A stretch of 64,000 nt of DNA from Gemmatimonadota bacterium (GCA_028874995.1 JAPPGM010000126.1:19996-83995); one strand, 5' to 3'; positions 38,063 through 48,114 are shown, counted from the stretch's first letter. Notes: generated by a model from the letters alone, not told the origin. Numbers and translations: made by a program.

Positions 38063-39297
38063 GGGGCCTCCGGTACCACCCCGTACCGCCGCAGCACCTC
38101 GACCGTCGCTTCGATCGGAAGGGCTTCGCGCGTCCCGAAACGGCTGCTCACCGCAACCGCCTTGAAGATTGAATTGTAGATGGCCTCTTCGGTCGCCTCG
38201 ACCGTTGCCTGGAAGATCCCCGAGATGTCGCTGTTGGCAAGATCCTCCACCGTCCGTACCCCGTCGCCCGCACGCCTGCGCACGCCCGGGGCGGTGGAAA
38301 ACGCGATTACGTAGTCCCCCGATCCGTTGCTCGCGTACGAACCGGTGCGCGACAGCCCCATGACGGCCCGCATGGCCACGCGGCGGAGGTTGCGTTCCGA
38401 CAGCGGCGCGTCCGTCGCCACGACCATCATGATCGAGCCCTGGGACTCGCCGTCGCGCTCCTCGCGATCGCCGGGCCCGCCCTCGCCGCCGCCCTCCCTG
38501 CGACCGCCCCCCCCGCCCCCCCGCTCCACCCGGCCCCGGAACGCGTACCGTCCCAGCTCCCGCCCCACCGGCGCACCGGCGATCTGCAGGATCCCGCCGA
38601 AGTTGGACTGCACCAGCACTCCCACCGTGTAGCCTCCCAGCGAGGCCGGCAGCACCCTGGAGCTCGTCCCGATCCCCCCCTTCCAGCCGAACGCGGAGGT
38701 GCCCGTTCCGGCCCCGACCGCCCCCTCCTCCACCGGCCCTGCCGCAGCGCCCTCGAGCGCCGCGCGCACGTGCGCGGCGGTCACCGGACGGCTGCGTATG
38801 TCGTTCAGGCCACCGTCGTTGGTCTCGCCCACCACCGGGTTGATCGACCGCACCCTCTCCATCCCCTCCATCTCCAGCGCCCATTCGACCATGGCGTCGG
38901 CCGCCCTCCACACGCACAGGGTGCACGTCAGCAGGATGGGCATCTCCAGTTCGCCGAGTTCGCCGACCTGGGTGACGCCCAGCAGCTTGCCGAAGCCGTT
39001 GCCCACATGCATCGCGGCGGGCACGCGGTCGAAGTAGAGGTTGCCGGCGTGGGGACGGATCGCGGTCACGCCGGTGCGGATGTCGTCACCTTCGATGATG
39101 GTGGCGTGGCCGACCAGAACACCCTCCACGTCGGTGATTGCATTGTGCCGGCCCGGCTCGAAGATCCCCACGGCGATGCCGAGGTCGCGGGCACGGGGGC
39201 GGTCGGGCTCCTGGGATGCGGCAGGCCGGGCGATTGGGGCGAGAAGCGTTGTCAGGCCAATCGCGAACACAGGTATCGCCATACTTCCATATCTCAT
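38059..39297 (-). CDS. P1 family peptidase (DmpA / L-aminopeptidase type)
   Basis: ARDLGIAVGIFEPGRHNAITDVEGVLVGHATIIEGDDIRTGVTAIRPH; VGETNDGGLNDI; QGSIMMVVATDAPLSERNLRRVAMRAVMGLSRTGSYASNGSGDYVIAFST. Confidence 0.93.
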   Translation of the reverse strand: MRYGSMAIPVFAIGLTTLLAPIARPAASQEPDRPRARDLGIAVGIFEPGRHNAITDVEGVLVGHATIIEGDDIRTGVTAIRPHAGNLYFDRVPAAMHVGNGFGKLLGVTQVGELGELEMPILLTCTLCVWRAADAMVEWALEMEGMERVRSINPVVGETNDGGLNDIRSRPVTAAHVRAALEGAAAGPVEEGAVGAGTGTSAFGWKGGIGTSSRVLPASLGGYTVGVLVQSNFGGILQIAGAPVGRELGRYAFRGRVERGGGGGGRREGGGEGGPGDREERDGESQGSIMMVVATDAPLSERNLRRVAMRAVMGLSRTGSYASNGSGDYVIAFSTAPGVRRRAGDGVRTVEDLANSDISGIFQATVEATEEAIYNSIFKAVAVSSRFGTREALPIEATVEVLRRYGVVPEAP

Positions 39298-39388
39298 AAC
39301 CATATCACCATATCGTTTTCTACCTGCGTAAGCCTCACGAGTTGAGCCGCAGGTTGCCAGGCCGCTGCCAGGCCCGGGGCAGTCACCG

Positions 39389-40270
39389 TCACAGCGCCCC
39401 GGCAACCATGACGCCCAGCAGCAGCGGGTGGTACAGCAACGATCCCATGAACACCCGGCCGCACCCCCGCGTCGTGGGCTTCACCATGAATGCCACGGTA
39501 ACGGCCAGCATCCCCCCGCCCAGCACCAGCGCCCCGGCCAGGTAGACGTTTCCGCTCATCCCCAGAACATTGGGCAGGATGCTCACCGGCAGCAACACCA
39601 CGGCGTTTCCGACCATGAGCCCGGAGATCAGGCGGTGCGAGCCGGGGGGGATGAGCTGAAAGCCGGCCCGCGCGTAGTCCTGCCGCAGGTTCCAGCCCAG
39701 TGCCAGCACGTGAATGAACTGCCACAGGTAGAGGATCCCGAAGAGCGCCACGCCGCGCGCGTCGATGGCTGCGGCGTGTGCCGTCCACCCCACCAGGGCC
39801 GGCAAGGCGCCGGGGACGGCGCCCACTGGCGTCGCCAGGGGGGACCGGAGCTTGAGGGGCGTGTAGGCGGCGTTGTACAGGAACGCGGCTGCGGCGGTGA
39901 CCAGGGCGGGCAGCCACCCGAGCCAGAACCAGAGATGGCCGGTGCCGGCCACGGTCAGCAGCCAGCCGAAGAGCCGGGCATGCCGCGCCGGAATCCTGCC
40001 TGAGGGGACGGGACGCCCCCGGGTCCGCAACATCTTGCCGTCGGGCTGCCGTTCCACGTACTGGTTCAAGGCCAGCGAGCCCGCGGTGCTCAGGGTGATG
40101 CCGACGACCAGATGGAGGAGCGCGGGCAGGTGGACGGCGGGAATCGCCGCCATGAGGTAACCGGCCACCGCGGTGACCGCGACGAAGATCGTGATCCCGG
40201 GCTTGGTGAGCTCCAGGTAGGCTCCGGCCCGACCCCCCCAGCCTGCCCGGATCCGTTCCTCGACGCTCAC
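39389..40270 (-). CDS. ctaB: UbiA-family prenyltransferase, protoheme IX farnesyltransferase-like
   Basis: YLELTKPGITIFVAVTAVAGYLMA..; LNQYVERQPDGKMLRTRGRPVPSGRI; LYNAAYTPLKLRSPLATPVGAVPGALPALVGWTA; WQFIHVLALGWNLRQDYARAGFQL. Confidence 0.85.
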   Translation of the reverse strand: MSVEERIRAGWGGRAGAYLELTKPGITIFVAVTAVAGYLMAAIPAVHLPALLHLVVGITLSTAGSLALNQYVERQPDGKMLRTRGRPVPSGRIPARHARLFGWLLTVAGTGHLWFWLGWLPALVTAAAAFLYNAAYTPLKLRSPLATPVGAVPGALPALVGWTAHAAAIDARGVALFGILYLWQFIHVLALGWNLRQDYARAGFQLIPPGSHRLISGLMVGNAVVLLPVSILPNVLGMSGNVYLAGALVLGGGMLAVTVAFMVKPTTRGCGRVFMGSLLYHPLLLGVMVAGAL

Positions 40271-40310
40271 CGGACCCGCTGCTCGGGGGACCGCACTGAG
40301 CCCACGGGCC

Positions 40311-41102
40311 TCAAAGGAGCCCCTGCACCAGGCCGCCGTCGATCTGCAGCGTGTGCCCGGTAACGTACGATGCCGCCTCGGAGGCCAGGAAGACCACGGC
40401 ATTGGCGAACTCCTCGGGGCGGCCGATCCGCCCGGCCGGGATATCGGCGGTGATCCCCTCCAGCACGGTTTCCCGTGTCGTCCCCCGTGCCTCCGCCTGG
40501 CTGGCGATGAGCGATTCCACCCGCGCGGTGTGGATGAACCCGGGCGCGGCCACGTTGCAGAGGATGCCCTCGGCGGCCAGGTCGCGCGAAATCGTCTTGA
40601 TGAAGCCCACCACACCGGGCCGCGCAGTGTTGGAGAGGAGCAGCCCCTTGACCGGCTGCTTGACCGCCACCGACGTGATGGCCACGATGCGCCCCCACCC
40701 GCCCCCGCGCATGTGGGGCAGCGCGGCCAGAGTGAGCTGCACCGTCGACATGAGGTTCAGGTCGAGGGCCGTGCGGTACGCTTCCGGGGTGAAGTCGTCC
40801 ACGCCGCCGGGAGGCGGTCCGCCGGCGTTGGCCACCAGAATGTCCAGACGGCCGAATTCGGCGGCGGCGCGGTCGGCCAGGGCCACGCAGAAGTCCGCGT
40901 CGGCCACGTTGCCGGCCGCGGCGACGATCCTGCGCCCGGTTTCGTCCGCGATTTCGCCCGCGGTGGCCGCGAGCGCGCCGGGGGACCTGGAGTTGATGAG
41001 AACGTCGGCACCTTCGCGCGCCAGCCGCTCCGCGACCGCGCGTCCGAGCCCCCTGGATGCGCCGGTGACGAGCGCGGCCCTATCTTTAATGCCGAGATCC
41101 AC
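40311..41102 (-). CDS. SDR family oxidoreductase
   Basis: AALVTGASRGLGRAVAERLAREGADV..; ILVANAGGPPPG; GRIVAITSVAVKQPVKGLLLSNTARPGVVGFIKTISRDLA; GHTLQIDGGLVQGLL. Confidence 0.95.
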   Translation of the reverse strand: MDLGIKDRAALVTGASRGLGRAVAERLAREGADVLINSRSPGALAATAGEIADETGRRIVAAAGNVADADFCVALADRAAAEFGRLDILVANAGGPPPGGVDDFTPEAYRTALDLNLMSTVQLTLAALPHMRGGGWGRIVAITSVAVKQPVKGLLLSNTARPGVVGFIKTISRDLAAEGILCNVAAPGFIHTARVESLIASQAEARGTTRETVLEGITADIPAGRIGRPEEFANAVVFLASEAASYVTGHTLQIDGGLVQGLL

Positions 41103-41302
41103 GGAATCCTTCTCCTCAAAACGGGTGAAAGCGGGCGCACCGCGGGCCGAAAGGTGCTCCGGGCCCGGCGGCCAGGCAAGCCGCTGCCGATTGGCGGCGA
41201 CGGCCGAAAGCGCGAGAGAACGGGAAACCCTCGGCGCGGCCCGGTGGTACTAAGGATGTACGCGCGGCACGATTGAACCCGCGGCGCAGTCAGCGGAGAC
41301 AG

Positions 41303-41989
41303 ATGAACACGCCCAACGTCAGAGCCCGGCGCCGGAAGGAACGGAAGATGTGGAGGACCGCCCTCGTGGTGTCCCTCCTCTTCCACCTCCTCGTGCTCGT
41401 GGTTGGCGGCCGGCGTCCCTTGCCCCGGTCGCCCCTCGCCGCTGCGGGGCCCAAGGCGGGCGATGCCCGCGCGGCGCGAGGTGGGCTGCAGGCCATGAAC
41501 ATCACCGTCCCCCCGCCCCGCCCGATCGTGCCTCCGCCGCTGCCGGTGCCCGCCACGGTCGAAGTCGAACCCATGGAATTCGATACCGAGCCGGAGTTCG
41601 ACCTGGCCGCGATTCTCGGGGAGCGCCCGGGGATCGGCCCGCCGGGTCTCGACGGGGACGGCGAGGGCGACGGGGGAGAGGCGACGGAGGGGCTCTCGTC
41701 GGTGGCGCCGCCGAAGCCTCGCGGGATGATCATTCCGCCCGAACATGATGTCCTGAAGGACACCGAGATCGTCGTCTGGGTGTTCGTGAACGAGCACGGT
41801 CAGGTGGTCGCCGACTCGACCCGCCTGGACCCGCCGACCCGAAACCGCGACTACAACCGTCAGATCCTGAGGGAAGCCGCCCGGTGGATCTTCTACCCCG
41901 CCAGCAAGGGCGGCCAGCCGGTCGCCGCGTGGACCAGCTTCAGGTTCGGCATCGGAGGGACAGGTCGCGCGTCTTCTCCGAACCGCTAA
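41303..41989 (+). CDS. TonB-like energy transducer protein
   Basis: N-terminal TM MWRTALVVSLLFHLLVLVVGGR, proline-rich segment, C-terminal DTEIVVWVFVNEHGQVVADSTRLDPPTRNRDYNRQILREAARWIFYPASKGGQPVAAWTSFRF. Confidence 0.75.
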   Translation: MNTPNVRARRRKERKMWRTALVVSLLFHLLVLVVGGRRPLPRSPLAAAGPKAGDARAARGGLQAMNITVPPPRPIVPPPLPVPATVEVEPMEFDTEPEFDLAAILGERPGIGPPGLDGDGEGDGGEATEGLSSVAPPKPRGMIIPPEHDVLKDTEIVVWVFVNEHGQVVADSTRLDPPTRNRDYNRQILREAARWIFYPASKGGQPVAAWTSFRFGIGGTGRASSPNR

Positions 41990-41999
41990 CTTCACCTCC

Positions 42000-43568
42000 A
42001 TGCAGCGTGCCGCCAAGCGAATCCTCTGGGTGGACGACGAGATCGATCTCCTCCGTCCCCATCTCCTCTTCCTGCAGCAGCGGGGCTACCACGTCGACGC
42101 CATCACCAACGGCGACGACGCACTCGCCCTCCTGCGCGACCACGCCTACGACCTGATCCTGCTCGACGAGCAGATGCCGGGGCGGCGCGGCCTCGAGGTC
42201 CTGCGCCTGATTCGCCACGACGACCCTCACGCCCGCGTGGTCATGGTCACCAAGTCCGAAGAGGACCACACCATGACGGAGGCGATCGGCCGCCAGGTGG
42301 AGGCGTACCTCGTGAAGCCGACGAGCCCGCGCCAGGTGCTGTCGGTGGTCACGCGCATCCTCGAGGGCTCAACCATTCAGCAGCAGCGCGCGGCACAGGA
42401 CTTCGCCGCGCGCTGGCCGGAGCTTTCGCGCAAGCGGGAGGAGGCTTCCACAGCCGCCGACTTCGCCCGGCTATACCAGGAGCTGGTCGACTGGCACCTG
42501 CGCCTGGAGCGGGCCGGCGAGACGGGTCTGCTCGCGACCGTCGAGTCCCTTCAGCAGGATCTTCGCCACGACTTCGGCCCCTGGATCACGCGGGAGTACC
42601 CCCGTTGGGTGAGGGGCGGAAAGGGGGCGCCGGCGCTTTCCGTCGACGTCGTGAAGACGCACGTGGTCCCCCTTCTGGACACGGAACCGGTCTTCCTGGT
42701 GGTGCTCGACTGCATGCGATTGGATCAATGGCGGGCGATCGCCCCGCTGGTGGGCGGGTTCTTCGACATCGACGAGGGCTACCACTATTCCATTCTGCCA
42801 ACCGCCACCCCCTACGCGCGCAACGCCATCTTCTCGGGCCTCTTTCCCGACCAGATCGCGGCCCGGCGGCCCGGCTGGTGGAACACCTCGGACGACGAGG
42901 GATCGCTCAACGCCTTCGAGAACGAGCTGCTCAGCGACCAGCTCCAGCGCCTCACCGGCCGGGAGGTGGCGGTCCACTACGAGAAGGTCTTCACCGACCG
43001 TGACGAAGCACAGGTGCGCGGCCGCCTCCTGTCGGCGCTGCGGGCCCGGGTTTCCGTGGTCGCCATGGTCTTCAACTTCGTGGACCTCATGACCCATGGA
43101 CGCTCCGAGTCCCCCATCCTGATGGAAGTGGCCAAGGACGAGGCGGCGCTCAGACAGCTGACCCGTTCCTGGTTCGAGCGGTCGACGGCGTTCTCGGTGC
43201 TCAAGGAGGCCGCAGCCCGGGGACACCGGGTCGTGCTGACCACCGACCACGGGTCCATCCACTGCCGACGTCCCGCCACCATCTACGCGCGCCGCGACGC
43301 CAGCACGAGTCTGCGCTACAAGTTCGGCGGCAACCTCCGCGCGCGGGATCCACGGTCGGCGTACGCACCCAGGAACGTGGCGACCCTGCGGCTGCCGAGG
43401 GGACCGGCGGGCACGAACTGCCTGGTCGCGCTCGACGACTACTTCTTCGTCTACCCCACGAAGCTCCGCGAGTACCAGCGGCGGTACCGCAACTCGTTCC
43501 TGCACGGGGGGATATCGCCGGAGGAGATGATCGTTCCGGTCTCGGTGCTGAGGCCGCGGCCGCGGTGA
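42000..43568 (+). CDS. bifunctional response regulator / PglZ alkaline-phosphatase-superfamily protein (PorX-like)
   Basis: Receiver domain RILWVDDEIDLLRPHLLFLQQRGYHVDAITNGDDALALL..LILLDEQMPGRRGLEVLRLIR..VTKSEEDH; PglZ region VFLVVLDCMRLDQWRAIAPLV...LTTDHGSIHCRRPATIYARRD...FLHGGISPEEMIVPV. Confidence 0.92.
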   Translation: MQRAAKRILWVDDEIDLLRPHLLFLQQRGYHVDAITNGDDALALLRDHAYDLILLDEQMPGRRGLEVLRLIRHDDPHARVVMVTKSEEDHTMTEAIGRQVEAYLVKPTSPRQVLSVVTRILEGSTIQQQRAAQDFAARWPELSRKREEASTAADFARLYQELVDWHLRLERAGETGLLATVESLQQDLRHDFGPWITREYPRWVRGGKGAPALSVDVVKTHVVPLLDTEPVFLVVLDCMRLDQWRAIAPLVGGFFDIDEGYHYSILPTATPYARNAIFSGLFPDQIAARRPGWWNTSDDEGSLNAFENELLSDQLQRLTGREVAVHYEKVFTDRDEAQVRGRLLSALRARVSVVAMVFNFVDLMTHGRSESPILMEVAKDEAALRQLTRSWFERSTAFSVLKEAAARGHRVVLTTDHGSIHCRRPATIYARRDASTSLRYKFGGNLRARDPRSAYAPRNVATLRLPRGPAGTNCLVALDDYFFVYPTKLREYQRRYRNSFLHGGISPEEMIVPVSVLRPRPR

Positions 43569-43629
43569 CCTCGGTTCGTCTTCGGCCCACCCTGCCAATC
43601 CGCCGCGTCGCCCCTCCCCACGGCTGATC

Positions 43630-45441
43630 GTGGCGGGCTGGCGGAGGATTCTTTCGTACCTCGGGCCGCACCGGGGTGTCCTGCTGCTGGCGGCGCTGGC
43701 GAGCGTGGCCTACGCGGCCCTCGACGCCTTCTCCATCGTGGTGCTGATTCCATTCCTGGGCACGGTCTTCAGTGCGGCGGGAGGGAGCGGCAACGCCTCG
43801 GCCGAGCCCGGCCGGATCGACCGCGTGCTCGACTTCACCATAGGCCGCTTCGTCGACCTGGACGGCGACCCGCAGGCGGCGGTGGCCGGGATCATCGTCT
43901 TCATTCTGGTGCTGGTCGTGCTCAAGAACGCGGTGGACTTCGCGCGATCCTGGCTCTCGGCGCGCGTCGAGCAGGGGGTCACGCGCGACCTGCGCAACGA
44001 GGTCTACGGTCACCTGCTGGAACTCGATCTCGCCTTCTTCGGGCGGGTGCGCACCGGCCAGATCGTGTCCCGCCTCACCCACGATGTCGAGCAGCTCCGC
44101 ACCCTGGTCACCGCCGAACTCATCCGGGCGCTTTCGTGGGCGCTGGTCTTCACTGCGACGCTCTACTGGATGCTGGTCGTGTCGGCGCGGCTGACCCTGG
44201 CCGCCTTCATCGTCGTGCCGCTGACGATGGTGATCTGGGGACCGCTCATCCGCCGCCTCCGGCGCGGCGACCGCGAGGTTCTCGACATGGCGGGCGAGGT
44301 GAGCTCCCACATCCAGGAGACCGTGTCGGGGATCCGCATGGTCAAGTCGGCCGCGGCGGAGCCTCACGAACGCGGCCGCTTCCTGAAGCTGACCACGGGC
44401 TACTTCGAGACCTTTCTGCGAACGGTCCGGCTCCGCGCGCTGGCGGGCCCGATCACCGAGATCCTGGTGGCGCTGGGCACCGGGGCCCTCCTCTGGTACG
44501 GCGCGCGCATGGTGGTGGTGGAAGGGTCGCTCAGCGGCGAGGCGTTCGTCGGTTTCATCTTCCTGAGCACGAAGCTGTACGCGCCGGTCAAGTACCTGAG
44601 CAAGCTGCCGACCCTGATCCAGCCGGGCCTGGTCGGAGCCGAACGCATCTTCGAGTTCCTGGATGCCCCGGCGGGGATCAGGGACCGGAAACGGGCGCGG
44701 CCGTTCAACGGGGTGCGCGCGGGGATCCGCTATCGCGCCGTTCGCATGGAGTACCGCCCGGGCGAACCGGTGCTGCAGGATGTGGACTTCTTCGTCCCGG
44801 CGGGGGCGGTGGTGGCGCTGGTGGGTCCCAGCGGGGCCGGGAAGACCACCATCGTGGACCTGCTGGCCCGCTTCTACGATCCCACCGCCGGCGCGATCGA
44901 GTTCGACGGGACGGACATCCGCGACCTGCGCATCGCGTCGCTGCGGGGAGGGCTCGGGGTGGTGTCGCAGGAAACGGTGCTCTTCCACGATACCGTGCGT
45001 GCCAACATCGCCTACGGGCGGGACGACGCCACGCCGGAGCAGGTCGAGGCGGCGGCCCGCACGGCGCACGCCCACGACTTCGTGATGAACCTCCCGGACG
45101 GGTACGACACCGTGGTGGGGGAACGCGGAACCACGCTGTCGGGTGGCCAGCGCCAGCGCATCGCGATCGCGCGGGCCGTGTTGCGCGATCCCCCGGTGCT
45201 CGTCCTGGACGAGGCGACCAGCGCGCTCGACACCGAGTCGGAGCGGGTGGTCCAGGAGGCGATGGAGGCACTGCTCGCGGGCCGCACCGTCTTCGTGATC
45301 GCGCACCGGCTGTCGACGATCCGGCGCGCCGACCGGATCGTTGTCGTGGACGGGGGGCGGATCGTGCAGCAGGGCACGCACGCCGAGCTCATGGAGGAGG
45401 GGGGACTGTACCGCCGTCTGCGGGAGCTGCAGTTCCGGTGA
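43630..45441 (+). CDS. ABC transporter ATP-binding/permease protein (MsbA-like)
   Basis: TM domain plus VGPSGAGKTTIVDLLARFYDPTAG, LSGGQRQRIAIARAVLRDPPVLVLDEATSALDTESE. Confidence 0.95.
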   Translation: MAGWRRILSYLGPHRGVLLLAALASVAYAALDAFSIVVLIPFLGTVFSAAGGSGNASAEPGRIDRVLDFTIGRFVDLDGDPQAAVAGIIVFILVLVVLKNAVDFARSWLSARVEQGVTRDLRNEVYGHLLELDLAFFGRVRTGQIVSRLTHDVEQLRTLVTAELIRALSWALVFTATLYWMLVVSARLTLAAFIVVPLTMVIWGPLIRRLRRGDREVLDMAGEVSSHIQETVSGIRMVKSAAAEPHERGRFLKLTTGYFETFLRTVRLRALAGPITEILVALGTGALLWYGARMVVVEGSLSGEAFVGFIFLSTKLYAPVKYLSKLPTLIQPGLVGAERIFEFLDAPAGIRDRKRARPFNGVRAGIRYRAVRMEYRPGEPVLQDVDFFVPAGAVVALVGPSGAGKTTIVDLLARFYDPTAGAIEFDGTDIRDLRIASLRGGLGVVSQETVLFHDTVRANIAYGRDDATPEQVEAAARTAHAHDFVMNLPDGYDTVVGERGTTLSGGQRQRIAIARAVLRDPPVLVLDEATSALDTESERVVQEAMEALLAGRTVFVIAHRLSTIRRADRIVVVDGGRIVQQGTHAELMEEGGLYRRLRELQFR

Positions 45442-46388
45442 GCGTGCTTCCCAGGTCGAAGCGCATGCGGCACCGCGTGGAGTACGCTGCGTTGCGCGCG
45501 GTGATCGCAGTCTGCAGGGCGGTGCCCGCGGGGGTGGCGGACCGGGTGGGGGTCGTCGTGGGGTGGGTGGTGGCGTGGTTGTGGCGGCCGCGCTGGGAGG
45601 TGGTGATGCGGCAGCTGCGGATGGCGTTTCCGGGGGAGGACGAGGGGTGGCGGCGACGGGTCGCGCGTGCTTCGTACGTACACTTCTGCGCGGAGGCGGT
45701 GGCGATGTTCAGGCTGGTGGGTGCACGCCGGACCGAGATCCTGGAGCGGACGCGCCTGAACGGAGAAGAGGTGCTGACGGAGGCGGCGGGGGAGGGGCGG
45801 GGGGTCACGCTGGTGAGCGGTCACCTGGGCAACTGGGAGGTGGGGACGGCGGGTGTGGTGGCGCGCGGCTTCCCCATGGACATCGTGGTGGCGCGGCAAC
45901 GCAACGTCCTCTTCGACCGCTACCTGGCCCGCGCGCGCAGACGGCTGGGCATCGGGCTGATCCCCCGCGAGGAAGCGCAACGCGGTGTGCTGGCCACCCT
46001 CAAGGCGGGAAGGGTGCTCGGGATCATGGGGGACCAGGACGCGCGGCGGGCCGGTATCTTCGTGGACTACTTCGGCCAGCCGGCATCCACGGCGCGCGGG
46101 CCGGCCGTGCTCTCGATGCGCGCGGGGGCAACGGTCGCGACCTTCTACACGATCCGAAGAGCAGGATGGAGGCCTCGCTACGACATCCATATCGAGCCGG
46201 TGAAGGAGGCGGACAGGGGCCGGGGCCGCACGGTGGCGGCCGCGGTGACCCGGGCCTTCACCGCCCGTTTGGAGGAGCGCGTGAGGCAGTATCCGGAACA
46301 GTATCTCTGGCATCACCGGCGCTGGAAGACGCAGCCGCCCGGCGATGATGACGGGGAACGCCGAGAGAACCGAGTATGTATAGATTGA
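45438..46388 (+). CDS. LpxL/HtrB-family lysophospholipid acyltransferase
   Basis: GTG start overlapping upstream stop; VTLVSGHLGNWEVGTAGVVARGFPMDIVVARQRNVLFDRYLARARRRLGIGLIPREEAQRGVLATLKAGRVLGIMGDQDARRAGIFVDYFGQPASTARGPA. Confidence 0.93.
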   Translation: MSVLPRSKRMRHRVEYAALRAVIAVCRAVPAGVADRVGVVVGWVVAWLWRPRWEVVMRQLRMAFPGEDEGWRRRVARASYVHFCAEAVAMFRLVGARRTEILERTRLNGEEVLTEAAGEGRGVTLVSGHLGNWEVGTAGVVARGFPMDIVVARQRNVLFDRYLARARRRLGIGLIPREEAQRGVLATLKAGRVLGIMGDQDARRAGIFVDYFGQPASTARGPAVLSMRAGATVATFYTIRRAGWRPRYDIHIEPVKEADRGRGRTVAAAVTRAFTARLEERVRQYPEQYLWHHRRWKTQPPGDDDGERRENRVCID

Positions 46389-46392
46389 CACC

Positions 46393-47145
46393 ATGATCCG
46401 CATCTGCATTCCCTGCCGCGACGAGGACCGCACCATCGGTGTGTTGCTCTGGAAGATCCGCGAGGTCATGCTGGGCATGGGCCGCGACTTCCACGTCTAC
46501 GTCCTAGACGATGCGTCGACCGACGGGACTCGCGCGCGGCTGGACAGGTACAGGCAGGTGCTGCCGCTGACGATCCTCTCCGAATCCAGGCCCATCGGGT
46601 ACGGCCGTGCCCTGGAGAAGCTGTTGAAGTGCGCCGCCGGGGAGACGCGCTACCCGAAGCGGGACGCGATCGTCACCATGCAGGCGGACTTCACCGAGCA
46701 CCCGACGGGGCTCCGCGTCCTGGTGCGCACCTTCGAGGGGGGCACCGATATCGTGGCCTGCGAGAGCGGCGAAGAGTCCGCGAACCAGCCGTGGACCGTG
46801 CGGCTCGCCCGCCGGCTTGGCCGGGTCGCGCTGGGACCCTCTTCGGGGGACGATTCCGGCATCGATTCGCTATTGGGCTTTCGGGCGTACCGCGCAGTTG
46901 TGGTCAGGAAGGCGTTGCGGGCGGCAGCCGGTCGGCCGCTCATCACCACCGACGGCTGGGCCGCCAACGCGGAGCTGATGAAGGTGCTGGCGCCCTTCGC
47001 CCGGCGGATTGCGCATGTGCCGTTGGGGTTGCGGTACGACATCCGCTGGCGGGGTACGCGGGTGCGTATTGTCCGTACGTTGCGGCAGATTCTGCGGGTG
47101 AGGAAGGTCGCACCGCTCGAGCCGGAGGGTCATGGTGCGGTCTAG
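46393..47145 (+). CDS. glycosyltransferase family 2 protein
   Basis: MIRICIPCRDEDRTIGVLLWKIREVM..FHVYVLDDASTDGTRARLDRY..SRPIGYGRALEKLLKCA. Confidence 0.85.
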   Translation: MIRICIPCRDEDRTIGVLLWKIREVMLGMGRDFHVYVLDDASTDGTRARLDRYRQVLPLTILSESRPIGYGRALEKLLKCAAGETRYPKRDAIVTMQADFTEHPTGLRVLVRTFEGGTDIVACESGEESANQPWTVRLARRLGRVALGPSSGDDSGIDSLLGFRAYRAVVVRKALRAAAGRPLITTDGWAANAELMKVLAPFARRIAHVPLGLRYDIRWRGTRVRIVRTLRQILRVRKVAPLEPEGHGAV

Positions 47146-48112
47146 TGCTCCGCGGATGGCCCCGCCAGGATACAATGCCGGTCGAAGGCCGGGAAGGTTC
47201 CGTATCCGGGTTGCCGGGACGGTGAGACACGCACTGGCACGAGCGGTTGCGGCCACTGCCTTGGGCGTCTTGATGCTGGCACCGATGGCTGCCAGGGCCC
47301 AGGAGCGGGAAATCCTGATGCGTGACTCGCTTTCGGTGATGCGGGGGAACGCAGGTGTAGTGCCGCTCTGGATCGGAGAGGAGCTCCGATACAAGGTCAA
47401 GTACGGGATCATCGGGGTCGGCGAGGGGAGAATGGGTGTGGCAAGGCTCGATACGATCAATGGCTGGACGACGTACGTGGCCGAGATGCACATCAAGGGC
47501 TTGGGCATGGATCAGACAAGCTACAGCTGGATCGACACGGAGAAGCTGTTTTCCAGGCGCTTCGTCAAGGAAGAGGAAGATCGGCCTCGCGAGTACGACT
47601 TCCTTCCCGAAGAGCGTCTTGTCCACCAGATCGAGCATCTGGACAGCACTTGGTCGATAGAGACGTCAGAGCCGCTCGACGACATTGCCTTCGTGTACCT
47701 CGCGCGCACGCTCCCCCTGAAGGTCGGACAGATTTACGAATACAACCGGTATTTCAAGGAAGAACGCAATCCGATCATTCTGAAGGTTCTGCGCAGGGAC
47801 AAGCGGAAGGTGGGGGCTGGAGAGTTCAATACCATCGTCGTCCAGCCCATCATTCCGAAGAGCAGCCTGTTCGCCGAGGGCGGCAATGCCGAGATCCACC
47901 TCTCCGACGACGAGCGGCGACTGATGGTGTACATGAAGGTGGACGGACCGGTACTGCCTTTCAATTTCACCCTGCACCTGGAAGAGTTCCGGGAGGGCAG
48001 GGCGCTCGGCGACGATGGCGATGGGGAGGAGCAGGGCGACAAGGAGGACGACTCCGGGAAGTCCTCGGTCGGCAACCCGCCCAGGGCCCACCGCCCGGAT
48101 CCGCCGAACTGA
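47132..48112 (+). CDS. DUF3108 domain-containing protein (first of tandem pair)
   Basis: LWIGEELRYKVKYGIIGVGEGRMGVARLDTINGWTTYVAEMHIKGLG..YSWIDTEKLFSRRFVKEEED..YNRYFKEERNPIILKVLRRDKRKVGAGEFNTIVVQPII. Confidence 0.88.
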   Translation: MVRSSAPRMAPPGYNAGRRPGRFRIRVAGTVRHALARAVAATALGVLMLAPMAARAQEREILMRDSLSVMRGNAGVVPLWIGEELRYKVKYGIIGVGEGRMGVARLDTINGWTTYVAEMHIKGLGMDQTSYSWIDTEKLFSRRFVKEEEDRPREYDFLPEERLVHQIEHLDSTWSIETSEPLDDIAFVYLARTLPLKVGQIYEYNRYFKEERNPIILKVLRRDKRKVGAGEFNTIVVQPIIPKSSLFAEGGNAEIHLSDDERRLMVYMKVDGPVLPFNFTLHLEEFREGRALGDDGDGEEQGDKEDDSGKSSVGNPPRAHRPDPPN

Positions 48113-48114
48113 CG

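Noticed and set aside
39389-40270. CtaB-like prenyltransferase as part of a respiratory operon
   Set aside because: No cytochrome oxidase or ctaA genes next to it; neighbours are an SDR and a P1 peptidase, so only the single-gene call is supported.
42000-43568. PglZ domain considered as a BREX phage-defence component
   Set aside because: No BrxA/B/C, PglX or BrxL genes nearby; fusion to a receiver domain is the PorX-type architecture.
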